A DNA stretch of 64,000 nt, from positions 620,001 through 684,000 of the forward strand of contig JBCAML010000011.1 in the NCBI GenBank assembly GCA_038503075.1, in the 5' to 3' direction. Within the stretch, counting starts at the first letter, position 1; every line of letters starts with the position of its first letter. Position numbers and translations under genes: made by a program. Source of the DNA: Gyromitra esculenta. Lineage: Eukaryota > Ascomycota > Pezizomycetes > Pezizales > Discinaceae. Below are positions 48,801 to 61,907 of this stretch, piece after piece. The notes under the pieces were generated by a model that had not been told where the DNA came from, ran no database searches, and worked only from the letters and a program-made list of their open reading frames with translations.

Positions 48801-51800
48801 AGAGACGCCCAAATACGGGTACGGAGTGTGTACTCAGGTGCCGCAGATTTGAAACCGATGCAGTAGAATGGCAGGTCGTCGATTTTGCTCTTATTCGTGT
48901 CCTTTTCGTTCTCTTTGGGCTCCTCAGCGAAAGTCGAAGTTTCATCAGCCAGAATCTTGGTATCCTTAACGAAGCAGTCCCATTCGTGAGAATGAAGTTG
49001 CTTGAGATATTCCAGAAGTGTAACGCGAGAGAAAGGATCATCTTCTCGAATAATCTCACGGAGAGAGAAAAGAATCTTTTCGCTGTAATGCGGAATCAAC
49101 ACAGTAAAAGTAGGCATATTATCGACTGGCAGAGGCTCTGGGATAGGAGTTGACAAGGATTGAGCGAAGAAGGAGATACGACGCTCCGCTTCGCTTCCGC
49201 TCGGAAAGAACTCGGTCTTGAACGAATGATCTTCCTGGGAAACAAAAAAAGTCGGTGCACGGAGTGTACGTTTACCCTCTTGCTCAGATGGAACCTAATC
49301 TCGTTAGCTAGAGAACATCGAAAAGATACCACACCTGGGTACTTGGGAGCATAAAATACCTGATGATACAAAAGTTTCTGCACATGATCAATAGCAAGAA
49401 GATGCTCACGGTACATAGAGATGACAATAGCATTCCAGATTTGTGAGATGAGGACCTTCGGCTTGTACTTAATTTCCATATCGGTCGTTGCCAAAACTTT
49501 CGAGTAGATACGTTTCGGCAGACGCGAGAAGATATTTCTCCATGGAGTCCAGATCGAAACACCAAGGTAAAAAGAGCGCGCAAGCGAGAAAAGCGTATTC
49601 CAGACAATATACCATAGATAGGTATCGAGGAAGAAGAGGACCAAATCCGTCAAGTACATGAGCACCAGTAGAACCTGAGGCTGCTTCTTGCAAAGGATCT
49701 TAGCAGCTTCACCGGTACCGAACATAGTTTCACCAATGCAGTTGTCAATGTTCATCACGGACAAAACGCGAATGGGATCACGGAAAGACAACGTCAAGAA
49801 GAAATAAGACTCCACCAACTTGCCCAAGAAGACCGCAAACCACAACCCGTATGACATCCACATATCGTTTCCATGGAGACGAGGAAAGGAGGCGGTAAAC
49901 GTCTGACTGGCGACGTACTGACGAGAGTTCTTGGTAAGGTAGCTTCCGAACAACCCGCCTAAGGGCATAATTGAGAAGAAAAAGTAGGTAGCCAAAGCGA
50001 CAAAAAACTGAATGATTCCAAGAATGTGGGCAATCTTGCCTCCCTGGTTTTTGTCGACCATGAAAACATATACGGCCGGGGCAGCATTAATTACCAAGAC
50101 AAGGATCAAAAATAGGAGACGTTTTGTCAAGTGTTGTGCACCTGCCCATTGTCGAGGAACGAAAGCCCATTCAGCGCAGGTAGCAACAATCATGATGAGC
50201 GCAGCAATTGTACCACCAAGTCCCACAGCAGACCATCGAGCAGCGGCATGGGGCTGATTATTGAGCTGTTGTTTGTAGCTCTTGGTGTAAAGCGAGGGAG
50301 AGTTGAACGCAGTGTAGAACCAGAAGGAGCAGATGTGAATGATCCAAATACGATTGAAGTTGGTTGCCATATGCCACCAAGAGCGAGTCTCTTTGTAGGT
50401 CTTGAAAAACACTTTCTTCCAATCAACCTCTTTCAGCTTGGTATATCTCATGTTAATAGGAACATCCAGAATTCGTGATTTGTCCGTCATGATAATTCGC
50501 TCGATGCCCTCAGGATACCAAAACAATTGATTACAATCATCATATCCAATAATCTCGTTATGATCGGCCTCACGACGAACATATTTACCATCGACAATTT
50601 CATAACCCTGGTCTCGGCAGAACTGATAAAGCGGAGTGATGACTTCATTAAGGTAGGTATATTCCGGTACCTCTTCGACCTTAGCCTGACACTCGGGAGA
50701 GGACAAATAATCGTCTGCGCATTTGAAAATGAAACAAAGCATCTCGGGCATGAATCGGACCTGATTTGCTTCACCCCAGCACAAGAGATAAAGAGCCAAT
50801 TGACGAATACGATCATGCTGGGACATGCGGTTCATCTTCGTCTTCCACCTATATTCAGCTGCCTCCAAGCTGTTGTCCCCCTCCATTTGAGCCAAAGTTT
50901 GCTCCTCGGTCCCTTCGCCTGCAGCTTTGTTCTTCTTTGCAGCAGCTCTTGCCTTTCGGGTCCGACGATTCGTCTTGCCAAGCTTGATATTGGCAAAACC
51001 AACAGCGTCATCAAGATCGAGCTGAGCTGCGAAATACCATTTCCGATAGTTGGCATTGTCTCCACCAATGTAATCTGCATGAAGAGAGAGGAGTGCTTGA
51101 TTTGGAGTCATTCGAGAAGCCCGCGAGTCGAGAAGAATCATTAGATGATCGAACACATTTCGCATACTGTCACGTTGAAATCCGAACTTCTTGGTCAGAT
51201 CGAGGAAGATCTCCTCGATTTCTTCTTTAGACAGAGGAATTTGGTTTTCTGAGGTCCAAGCTGGATAGGGTTCCTTCGACCGTTGGGCGGCAGGATTGTT
51301 GCTATAGTCCATTCCATACACGGGGGTTGAGGCCCCAGATGATCGATTCCCTCCGTAGGAGACCTGGGATGATGGCGGACGGTATCCCCGACGACCATCC
51401 TGTCCACCCTCATACCTTTCATCGCCACGACCGTAATAGTCCATTTCCGCTGCTCTTGCCATATCAGACCTCATGGTGAAATCGCTGAAGGTCTCGGAAT
51501 CGTCCTCGGAATCATGCCCTCTCCGCTGTTTGCCCTTTCCTTGTCCATACTGGGGCTGCTGACCAGCAGCAGGTGCATTTTGGTCTAAAAAAATAATCAA
51601 GTTAGTGATAAGTCCTAGCGATTCTTACGAATCTGAAGCTACCATAGTATTGGTCACCATAGTATTCATCTTCATATCCTGAGAGGAAAAGTTAGCACTT
51701 TCTCGAAATTTCAAGCGGGTATGCAATATCTTACCACCTCGACCATCATTGTAATAGCCATCGTCCTGTCCATATGCACCATGTTGACCGGCGTTATAGT

Positions 51801-52022
51801 ATTCCCTGCATAATCGTTAGAACAACGCTACTGCAAAGGTCGAATTGTGGATGCTCACTGCTCATCGTAGTAACCGTCTCCTTGCGGATGACCCTGTTGA
51901 TCGTGATGGCCTTGTTGGTCGTAATGGCCCTCTTGCTGAGGATTCCCGTAGTCGTCCTGGTAGTATGAATCGGTTTGACCATACTGTTGGTCGTCATACG
52001 GCTGCTGAGGCCGTGCCGCCAT
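45845..52022 (-). CDS. FKS1: 1,3-beta-glucan synthase catalytic subunit Fks1 (GT48)
   Basis: Plasma-membrane GT48 enzyme that polymerises UDP-glucose into cell-wall beta-1,3-glucan, regulated by Rho1; target of echinocandins. Seven exons on the minus strand: 52022-51859, 51805-51735, 51678-51643, 51584-49360, 49294-46471, 46414-46106, 46047-45845, giving 1943 aa. The N-terminus is Gln/Tyr/Asp-rich and split by three short introns, as in other filamentous fungi. A first membrane block (about 480-760) contains [13 protein letters not shown], the position of echinocandin hot spot 1. The central cytoplasmic GT48 domain includes [57 protein letters not shown] and HPGFHIN. A second membrane block starts near [14 protein letters not shown] (hot spot 2 position) and ends with [20 protein letters not shown]. 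It is divergent from the GH72 gene. Confidence 0.97.
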
Positions 52023-54444
52023 CCTGAGAGATTTGCTCCCCAAGTAGCCTTGTTATTGTCAGCACGTTTTGGGTTTGCAAAATAGTCGGGAGATGGCTAG
52101 TCAAGAAATAAAAAACCAATTCAGACTGGGGCTGACTTACTATCAAGCTATGAGTGAGGGGTATTTTATTTCTATGCGACTAAGTTGCTAGGTTGATTAG
52201 CAAAGTGTCCACTAGAGGACGATTGGTTGTAAGGTCGTTGCTCTGTTTTTGTTTTTGAACTGTTGTTTACCTTGGTTGCAATCCAGCAAGTGTTCTCAAA
52301 AAGGGGTTCCAAAAACAATCTCAAATGAACGACGAATGACAAATGTCTGAAGAAACCCGATAACGGATTAGCAACACTTCTATACTTGGATAGAGAAGTG
52401 ACAGAAGCGCTATTAAATTTATGAGGGGCTCACAGTCTTCAGAACAAGATGGTTGGTACCTTTGTGAAATTTAACACTCAGGACACCAACTCTATTATTA
52501 TTAGATGGATCCCTTTCCCGTAAAGGCGGTTAAGAACACAACGAAATAACACTTGAAGCGAGTGGAATGGATGGAGATGAGCGTGGGAGAGGAGTGATCC
52601 TTCGCCAGCGGAAGAAGGGGGGAGAGCGAGTGTCGTAAGTAAGGGAGAGAGAGATGGGTGGGAAAGAGGGAAGGGAGAGGAAGTAAGTAAAAGAGGGAGG
52701 GATGCAGAGGCAGAGAGAACGAGGAAGAAAGAGCTTGGAATTGAAAGGGGAGAACTACCAGGCCATGGAAAGGAGAACCAGCAGGAAAAACAGAAGGCAA
52801 TCAATCAATACATGTAAGCATGACAACGACAGGGAATCAGCACGGTATCTACGTGTAGGCAATACAAATTCCTGCCCAAAGAGAGCGATAAAAAACCACC
52901 CGGAGTGTCTCGTCACGGTCGGCACCTCCACCCATGCCCCATCGACTGCTTGCCCCCCATCCACACGATAACCAGCCTTTCCGCTTCTGGAACCCAGCAA
53001 ACCTCATCCGTGAACTTTGGGCCTCCTTGTTTTCCAGAACCAGGACACGGTCCAGCTTCCAAAATGCCTCTACTTGGGCTTCCCGATTTGCCCAGGTTTC
53101 CCGGCGCTTCCATTTCCCGAAAGATAATCTTGCCAGGGGAAATCCCCGTCTGATTGGATGAATTCTGCATCAGCAGGGGTTACAACTTGTTTCAAGAATA
53201 GATCATGACTGGTGTGCCGTTTGGATTGTGGCAAGAGTCGCCAGGTCCCTCAGACCCCCCAAAATTTGAGTCCGCTTTCGATCACCATCGGTGGCAACAT
53301 GGTCCGCAGCACCAGCACCAACGCAAGCCGCACAGTGATTAGTCACGGACAGATCGTAGAAGAGAGAAAGAAAGAAAAAGGGACCTGAAGATGCTAAAGC
53401 GCAGAATTCTTCCTGTCAGAGTTGAGAAGAGATAAAATTATATGCATGCATATCCTTCACCACGAGAAACTGGGAAGCTGTGCTGGAAGTTATTGACAGC
53501 CACTACAATTTCTATAAATATTCTTTCATACTCCAGAAACAAGAACAATAGAGCGCCCCACGTCATCGTGGCATGAGAAATGGATGGGAGCAATTAAGTG
53601 GACCTGCATTGGTTCTGCGAGGCGAGGGAAGGTAACTGGTAAAGACGGCAGGTTCAAAACTACCTCGATCTCCGAATATCTAAGCGACCGTGACTTGCGA
53701 TCTCTGTTGAGGAACTTGAGGTACAAAAATCTCAAGCGGAGCACGGAACTTGTAACAAAATTATTCGAGCAATCTACGAAATATACATGTACTTGACATA
53801 TAAATTTGCAAGGTTCGAGATTTAGGATTTAATGGGGCACCTGGACGGTTCGGTTCATTAAATCGGCACACAGTACCTGAGGAGCTGGTGGTTTCAAGAG
53901 AACGGCAGAACGGAAAAAGACAGCGATTTCCCTGGAAGGGTCGGCCTCCCAAACGGGGAGTGCAATTACTCAGCTTGCCCAGGGGCGTCCGAATCTGTAC
54001 GTAGTTAGCGCGTGGGCGTCTGAACATTGGAGCAGGCGGTAGACTTACGCGTCCACAGTTCGGCATCTTTATCCAGGGTTATTGAAAGGGTGCTGCTTCC
54101 CGCCAAGTCCTGCTCTTCCCTTCATCCTCTTGACGTTCCTTTACAAACTTGTGTGTTTGTGTATTCTACATCTTCTAACAGTCTTTCCCTACTTCCTTTT
54201 AAACCCACGACCAGTCTTCTACAATCGCTTTTGCGTTAACACTCGCTTACTTATTTGTATTCTTGTGCCGCTACGGTATATCCGTGTTCGTATTTTGTCT
54301 TGGTCTTTTTCTATTTTGTACCGCTATTCTGCCGTTCTCTCACTTCGTGATCTTGGCCCTTCCCCCGTCTTTCTTTAAGCCCTCGGACTTTCTTGGCTCT
54401 CGATAAGATATTGCTATCGTTATTACTACCTTTTTGAATTGAAG
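52023..54444. promoter_or_regulatory. Divergent promoter region FKS1 / GH72 glucanosyltransferase
   Basis: A 2.4-kb head-to-head spacer. A purine-rich run at 52560-52760 (pyrimidine-rich on the FKS1 strand) and a CT-rich run at 54080-54440 look like the two promoter and leader zones. No gene is recognised; frames at 52905-53161 are overlapping chance frames. Confidence 0.5.
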
Positions 54445-56349
54445 ATGAGAACTCCGTCATTCGCTTCCTTGGCCGCTGTTGCCAGCGCCCTTATTGCAAC
54501 AGTCTCTGCTGCTGATTTGGACCCCATTGTTACAAAGGGGAGCAGTAAGTGCTCAATCACATGTTTTGTTTATTTTGATTTGAAAATACCCCTAACGCGT
54601 AAATTTTTTACCTTTCTGCAGAATTCTTCTTCAAGTCCAATGGCACTGAATTGTAAGTTACCCCTATTCGATTATCGATTGGTCACACAGCATCTGCTTA
54701 CCCCCAGCTAGCTATATGAAGGGCGTTGCCTACCAAGCTTCGGTCACAAATGCTAGCTCAACCTCAACTTTCGTAGATCCACTAGCAGATCCAGCCGGCT
54801 GCAAAAGAGATGTCCCTTATCTTTCAAACCTCGGTACGAACGTCATCCGTGTATACGCCATTGACACCACCGCCGACCACACGGAGTGCATGAAATTGCT
54901 TGACGATGCTGGCATCTACGTTGTGAGTGATTTGAGTGAACCGAGTTTGTCCATCAATCGTGATTCGCCGGTTTGGGACGACACGCTTTACCAGCGCTAC
55001 ACAGCTGTTGTTGACGCGTTGGCCAACTACACAAATGTTCTTGGCTTCTTTGCGGGCAACGAGGTTTCTAACAATGCAACAAACACCAACGCTTCTCCTT
55101 TTGTAAAGGCGGCTGTGCGTGACATGAAGAAGTATATCTCTTCAAAAGGCTACCGTACAATTCCAGTTGGATACGCAACCAATGATGATGCTGGCATTCG
55201 CACTCAGTTGGCCGATTACTTCAACTGTGGACCTGCCAGTGACAGTGTAGATTTTTGGGGTTACAATATTTACTCTTGGTGTGGGGCGAGCTCTTACACC
55301 GAGTCCGGCTATGATGTTCGCACAAAGGAATTCGAATCTTATAATGTTCCATCCTTCTTTGCGGAATATGGCTGTAATGTGCGTCTCCAGCCATCCGAAA
55401 AAACAAAGTGATGCTAATGATATTTAGGAGGTCAAACCCCGTATCTTCACTGAAGTTGAGGCCTTGTACGGCTCGAACATGTCTTCTGTCTGGTCAGGTG
55501 GTATTGTCTATATGTATTTCGAAGAGACGAATGACTTTGGTAGGCCATCTCAATTGCTTACTGTACGGTTTTATAATTACTAACATTTAAAAAGGTCTTG
55601 TCCAGGTTGAATCTAACGGAGATGTTAAGACATTGACCGATTACGATAATCTCAAGAAGGAGCTTGCGAAAGTCTCACCCACAGGTGTTGAAATGGCAAA
55701 ATATACCCCAACGAACACTGCCGCCCGCGCTTGCCCCACAAGTGGCGCAGATTGGTCTGCTTCTTCTAATCTCCCTCCTACTCCCAACCAAGAGCTTTGC
55801 TCCTGCATGGTCTCCGCTCTCAGCTGCACCACCACCTCCAAAGCGACTGAAAAGGGTGCCGCTGCACTTTTCAGTTATATCTGTGGAGACTCCAATACCG
55901 ACTGCTCCGGTATCACTGCCAACGGTACTACTGGTGAATACGGCGCATACTCCATGTGTAGCCCTCTTGAACGCTTGGCTTGGGCCATGAATGCTGTATG
56001 CTTGCACTTTCCTTGATCAATGTTAATCAAGTTACTAACGGAGTTATAGTACTACTCGAAAAATAAAGGTTCTTCCACCGATGCCTGTGATTTCAGCGGA
56101 AGTGCGACAACTCAAACTCCTTCCACATCATCCGGTGACTGTACTGCTCTTATCAAGGAGGCTGGTGGCACTGCCGGAACTGGAACTGTCACGTCTTTCC
56201 CCTCTGGAGGTGCATCATCAACTTCTGCTGCCAATGCTGCCAATGCTGGTAACTCTCTTTCTGCTCCATCAGCTCAGTTTGGAGCTATCAAGATTGGAGC
56301 TGCGATGTTCATGGCCCTAGTTGGAGGTTTCGCGCTCGTTCTTGTTTAG
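54445..56349 (+). CDS. GAS1: GPI-anchored 1,3-beta-glucanosyltransferase, GH72 (Gas/Gel family)
   Basis: Cell-surface transglycosidase that cuts beta-1,3-glucan and joins it to another chain, elongating and branching the wall polymer. Six exons: 54445-54544, 54622-54652, 54712-55378, 55428-55539, 55595-55995, 56050-56349, giving 536 aa. There is a signal peptide at residues 1-22 (ending TVSA). The GH72 domain is at about 25-335, with acid/base Glu161 in [10 protein letters not shown] and nucleophile Glu262 in SFFAEYGCN; both numbers match those I recall for yeast Gas1. A cysteine-rich X8/CBM43 domain covers about 370-470 ([11 protein letters not shown] ... CGDSNTDC). A Ser/Thr/Ala-rich linker and a C-terminal hydrophobic segment ([20 protein letters not shown]) signal GPI attachment. 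The CBM43 domain puts it with the Gas1/2 subgroup. The exact paralogue is uncertain. Confidence 0.95.
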
Positions 56350-59300
56350 TCTATCGAAAATTTACGCGCGTAGAATATGGAGGAGCTGTTACGATATTGT
56401 ACTTGACAGATACATCTTGTAACATGAACATGTACAAAATTGGTTGTGAACTTTTTTTTATCATATGCGGATTGGATGGTTATGTGGGGTTTTATTCAAG
56501 CTTCTACGGGCTTTGTTGTGTTATTTTTAATTCACTTTTGCTGTAACCTTGTTTTTCTCTTATCCCTTTTGTTGAAAATTGAAATTATTTTACGAAAAAA
56601 TAGGTTACTACTTAATTTTTAAGTTTGTTTAAGCAGAGTCAGATATAAACACTGCGTCAATTGACTTAATCTCGAATTGCAACTACAACCCTGGAAGCAT
56701 CACAATAAATCAAAAACATCAAAACGCATACTTATTATCTATTATATGAGGGGTCGCTTACTACTTATTGGGTGGAGTTTGCACGATTGTATGCACCGTA
56801 CCTGTCATCCTGACGACATGATGAACAGATGCGTCTACTCGGATACATCATGAAGAACCTGAAAACAAGGATATTAGGTTGACCAATCAATAAGTTGATA
56901 TAGCTAGATTGGGCCAACTAGAAACCCCGACCTAGAACATGCATCTTCAGGTTCTTCATGTGGTATCCGAGTACTGGGAATTGGCTTCGGGTGAGGTTCT
57001 GTGAACATTAAAGTACCATTAATTTCAACACAGCCCCAAGCCTAGTTGTCTTTGCATGGGATAAAGCTAAATTTCAAATTCCCATAACGCCCCCCAGTCG
57101 CTTGAGATCGCCGCCAGGCCATCCATACAGAAGAACTTCTCAGCAGTTCTCGGAACAAAAAAGATGCCGCGCCGCACAGGGCTGTGGTTCAACGTTTTAG
57201 CATAACCCGGCGATGGCGACTGGCCGTTGATGGAAGGGAAATTCACATACTGAATGGGCCGCGCGTTTTTATCTCTTAAGTTGCACCTCCCTAACGAAGC
57301 TCTGTTTCGCTAATCTTTTCTAGCAGGACTTTGTATGATACCATCTATTTATTTTTATTTTTATTTTCTTCGACTTTCTTTGGCCGTTGTACCACCAGTA
57401 GAGCACGATAAGTCCGAGTCGTGGGAGAATTAGCGCGCGACTGTTCTCTTTCTGGAAAATCTGGATTGGGAATGTTTGGGATTGGGACGGTTCGTTAAGC
57501 CGAAATGACTTATCGAAACACAGACGGGACGATGCATGCCAGTTCTTAGCAGGTACCGTTTTGGATGAAGCTTCGTGAAGCACGGATGATATGCATGCTA
57601 GCGCATCGGCTGCTGTCGCAGTTGTCGGACGTGGCATGTCTTACCGATAAACTGCTGGATCACTGGCAGGCGTGCAGACGAGATGCCCGAAGTGCTTTCG
57701 CGACCCATACATTATGTACTTATGTGGGCTGTAGATTTCGGTATATTACCCTCGATGCCTGGGACTCCGGAAACGGCAGCGGGGCGATCCCGAATTGTTT
57801 CTCTCTCTCATATTCACCGATAACTGCCCCTGAATCTCGATACTTGAGCTTGCTTCACCGATGAGAACTCTAGTTTCACTGACGGCCTAGAGCTATTTTA
57901 ATTGCCCTCGTTCTATCTGTTACCGATAATCTAGCTATGGAGAGCGAGGAAGCAACAAGGCAACTCAGGTATAGTTACCGGAGGAGCAGCTCTTGGTTTG
58001 TTTCTTGTGCGGCTAGTTAGTTTATACTTTAGAGTGACACCCAACCCTTCAACAATTCGCCCGTGATCGATTCGTAATAACAAAGCACATATAGGAGAAA
58101 ACCAATATGTCTTGTTAGAGCCAACCATATAAGCAACCAATCCAGTTTTGCCTACAGACACTCGCTGCACGTGGTGAGTATGCTGATAGATATCCATTCA
58201 CTTCCCCAATATTACAGCCTTGGAGCTGGTGCGTGTATTAAAAAAATAAACCCTTCGAACTCTGTAGGAAAAACTATTAATAAACATATGCTTCGATTCT
58301 GCAGCTCTCACCGCCCGACCATACCACTGAATGGTTCTCGTCGTTAGAAAAACGGCATGATTCCTGCATTCTCCATCCAACCGCTTCTTGTAATAATCTG
58401 TTCGTTATGGATGTGTTCACGGCAACTAGACTGATACTACGGCTAGTTGATCCCTTCCGTTCAATCTAATCACTAAAAATCACTTTCTACGGGGGGGTCG
58501 TGGCACGGCCGATAGTATCAGAAAAGCCCCACTGTCTAGCTCCGTGAGTTACAAATACGCAGTGATGTCGATAAGACATGGCGAAACTAATTTCGGGCAG
58601 CGTCCGTCTCACCTCAAAACTAAAGATTAGTCTTGTGCACGAGCCCAACCCTCGAAACTATGCAAGGACAAGAGCTTATAAAATATACACTGGAAATGGC
58701 TCTCGAAATAGCCCGGGGAATTTAGCGGAAAGTTCCCACCCCGAAAGATCGTGTTAGTAGAATACACTGGACATGGGGGGTACTAATTCACACACAGAAG
58801 CTAATGCCTCCGAGTCACCCCACCGAATTCACTCATTATATATCACTCGGTCTAGGTTCCAGACTCATCTCAAGCCATGGGGAAGTGGTCTCGGGGTATC
58901 TTATTTGGCTGAGATCCCCAATTCCGCATAAAATCACCGAAAGCGATCCAAGCCCCCATTACGCCTTATAGGCAAATCGGGGGATGGTCTAATGCTATCA
59001 TAAGCCGAGGCGGTATCTGGATGATGGAGATGGTTGTTGAATGAGGAGATTACCAGTGGTGTGGGCCGATGATAATATCTGATAAGATAAGCTATCCAAG
59101 CTTCGACGAGCGTACTTATGTATTTGCTATATAAACATAGCATGCCACAGAAGCAGGTAATCTCTACGAATCCTCAGCCCAATAATGCGGTTGTTGGGGA
59201 TTGGTGATAACTTATCGTCGTCTAATTTCGGTCCTATCCGTGTCGGTTAGTGAATGAGATCCACATGTAGGAGAGTACCTTGGGAGATACCACAAAGCAG

Positions 59301-59732
59301 CAAACCAAACAGACATCTAAAGAAATGCTCCTGGCTACATACGTAACTGACTGTACTTATGCTCTAGCATAAATTCCTTTAAACAAGGGTAAGGCTTTGG
59401 CCAACCATATTTTGAAGTGCTGCTGCGGGACGAATTAAAAAACGTTGCCACCAAAAGGCATTTTCAGGTACTTATGCTAGGGCACGAGTAGTAAATGTAG
59501 TTTTGAAGCTTTTGATTTATTTGCAGGTACGCGGGAGTTTACAAATCCAATCCGAATGTCTGTTGCCACGGCAACCATCCACGTGGAGCTAGTGCTTGTT
59601 TACCGGCACGCCTAATCTGTACTTCACCACACCACCTGGGGGAAAAACTCTAACTCGTCGCGTCTTTTCTATCTAAGCCGAAACATAATCAAATACCAAC
59701 CTCCTCATCTCGTCGATCATATTTTGTGAGCA
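56350..59732. other. Intergenic region GH72 gene / GCNA-like gene
   Basis: 3.4 kb without a supported gene. It holds the foldback element at 56838-56971. An ATG-initiated 105-codon minus-strand frame (57637-57320) has no recognisable family and ends in low-complexity Lys/Ile, so it is not called. No promoter motif is claimed for the downstream gene. Confidence 0.5.
56838..56971. mobile_element. TA-flanked foldback element (MITE candidate)
   Basis: The left arm CTCGGATACATCATGAAGAA then CCTGAA (56838-56863) is inverted at TTCAGGTTCTTCATG then TGGTATCCGAG (56946-56971) with two or three mismatches. An inner pair (GGTTGACCAATC and GATTGGGCCAACT) continues the foldback. TA stands at 56836-56837 and 56972-56973. 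It is 134 bp with no coding capacity. Confidence 0.65.
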
Positions 59733-61907
59733 ATGGCGTACTCGAGTGATGACGATGAGCTCCCGGATATTCAACTGCTACTTGAACAGAGGATCGCCAA
59801 GTCGAAAACGGAGAAGATAGCATTACCTCCATCGCTATTCGACCCCGTCACACCGCCTAAACCGAAGCCGAAGCTAAGATCGAAGCCGAAAGCAGTAGAT
59901 CAGACAATTAAACCGAAGATAGTGAGAAAGGGTAAAGAGGCAGTTGCTGATGCATTGAGTGGTGATGATGATACACTACAGGTTCCGAAGGAAGTGAAGG
60001 CGAAAAGGATCACGACAGTAAAAAGGCAAACCTTGAAAGTTAAACCCCAGGAGATTACCGTGGAGAAGCCTGTGAGAACTGCAGTGGGGAATACTGGAAG
60101 TGGTGTTATAACCTACCCTGAAGTGTCTTCCTTGCTTATAGCATCGTTGGCTCCGTCAGACTATTTGGGTTTGTCTACCTGTCGTCTGCCTGAGCTTGGG
60201 AGGCAAGCGCATATACCGAATGTGTCCAAAATAGCTGATTTTCATGTTTGGGAACGTTAAAGATCATGCTTCAACCATCGGGGATGCAATTAAAAAAATC
60301 CAACCCACTCCACAAAGACGGCGGAGACTGATCCAGAAGAAATATCTACCCAGCGATGATGAAAGTGACGACGACGACGACGACGACGACAGCGATGCAG
60401 GGAAAAATCAAGAAACTGTGAAGGGGCTGCAACGGGCAATTGCCGATTTTACCTTCTCTGACCTAGAAGAAGAACTACCTCGCGTCCAACGGCCCAAAGC
60501 CGGGACGGAAAACGCGATGTCAGAGGATGAGGGATTTGAGTCTCATGGCAGTAGGAGCACTCCAGATGATATATGTGGTGCAATCCTCACATAGTAAGGA
60601 TTTCAGCTGCTTCTCTGAGAACTATTAACGTATTATGCTTTATAAAGGTACTGACTTTGTTGGAGTTCTCCACCTCGATCTGTAAAGCCTCGCAAAGTAG
60701 TGCTTCCAGCAAACCCATCAAAAAACTCTTCTACAGAGCGCAAACTGTCCTCTCCTAAGAAAAAAGCACCCCGAATACCACCGTCCCAACACCGCTTGAG
60801 TAGTGATGCATTCTGGGATCAAGGGGCCACGAATAGTTGGATTGATTCTCACACATCTCACAAAACACCTGGTACTGTACAAAACACTTTTGATATCGCA
60901 GACGACGACATTCTTGGAGATTTAAACGACGACGAAGAAGAAATTGTGGAAATAAAACGGCCAACGGCCAGTAGGGCCACATCATCATCCAGTTCTAGAA
61001 ACACTGCGCCTAAAGAATCTAAAGAAAAACCGGAATCAAAAAAGTCTTTTAATGTGAGAAAGAAACAACTAGCAGAAGAATTTTTGAAGACCGTTGATGA
61101 TAAGATATCTAATGGTGAAGTGGCCAAAATAACGGCATCTACTGGTGGAGTAAATATTGTTTGGAGCAAGACTCTGCGGACCACAGCCGGGACAGCAAGA
61201 TGGAGGATGGAGAAAGTTAAGAATGCTTCTGGGCAGGTTTCACTGGGAGATCCTCTATCGACCGATACCGTACGGCATCATGCTACCATCGATCTCTCGG
61301 AGAAAGTGGTTGACACCGAAGAGAAATTGTATAACGTGCTATGCCACGAGTACTGCCATCTGGCGAACTACATGATCAGTAATGTCCGGAAACCACCTCA
61401 CGGAGATAGCTTCAAGAGATGGTGAGTAAAGCCAATGTTATCTTCCATTTTTTTTTACTCAGTGACTTATAATCAAAATATAGGGCCTCTCTCTGCACCC
61501 GTGCCTTCTCGAACATCAACGTACACGTAACAACCACACATTCTTACGAGATCGAAGCAAAATACAAATGGGCTTGTCAGACCTGCGGGTACGTTTATAA
61601 GAGGCACTCACAATCTATCGACATAACTCGATATTCTTGCGGTGCCTGTAAAGGTGGTAAACTAGCACAGACTCACCCACCGCCAAGAGAAAAACGGCCA
61701 ATTACAGGGTATCAAGCATTCATGAAGGAGAATTTTGGACGGATTAAGGCAGAGAACCCCGGGACACCGCAGCGGGAGGTGATGAAGATCGTAGCAGAGG
61801 CTTACCGGGCAGCAAAGAGCGTAGAGTGTCCGGGGAAACCGGGGTTTGCAGAGGTGGGCGAGAAAGAGGGGGAATTTGAGGATATGTTTGGTGGACTGAA
61901 GGTTTAA
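59733..61907 (+). CDS. GCNA: GCNA-like SprT metalloprotease with zinc ribbon and HMG-like C-terminus
   Basis: SprT-family nuclear protease; animal GCNA/ACRC proteins help clear DNA-protein crosslinks. Tentative exons: 59733-60168, 60263-60577, 60698-61421, 61484-61907, giving about 632 aa. The last intron is firm (TTCAAGAGATG|GTGAGT to ATAG|GGCC, giving KRWASLCTRAF). The first two are chosen only to keep frame and are uncertain. The N-terminal 400 residues are charged and disordered, with a run of eight Asp from a GAC/GAT repeat. The SprT domain has the zinc-protease motif HEYCH (about 467-471) in YNVLCHEYCHLANYM. A zinc ribbon follows (CQTCGYVYKRH ... CGACKGG), then an HMG-box-like helix region (GYQAFMKENFGRIKAENP). 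The order IDR-SprT-zinc ribbon-HMG is the GCNA layout rather than Spartan or Wss1. Confidence 0.82.

Noticed and set aside
48470..49153. 227-codon plus-strand frame inside FKS1
   Set aside because: It is the antisense shadow of the conserved GT48 coding exon.
57320..57637. 105-codon ATG-led minus-strand frame
   Set aside because: No family is recognised, it ends in Lys/Ile low complexity, and it has no supporting splice or neighbour; kept only as a possibility.
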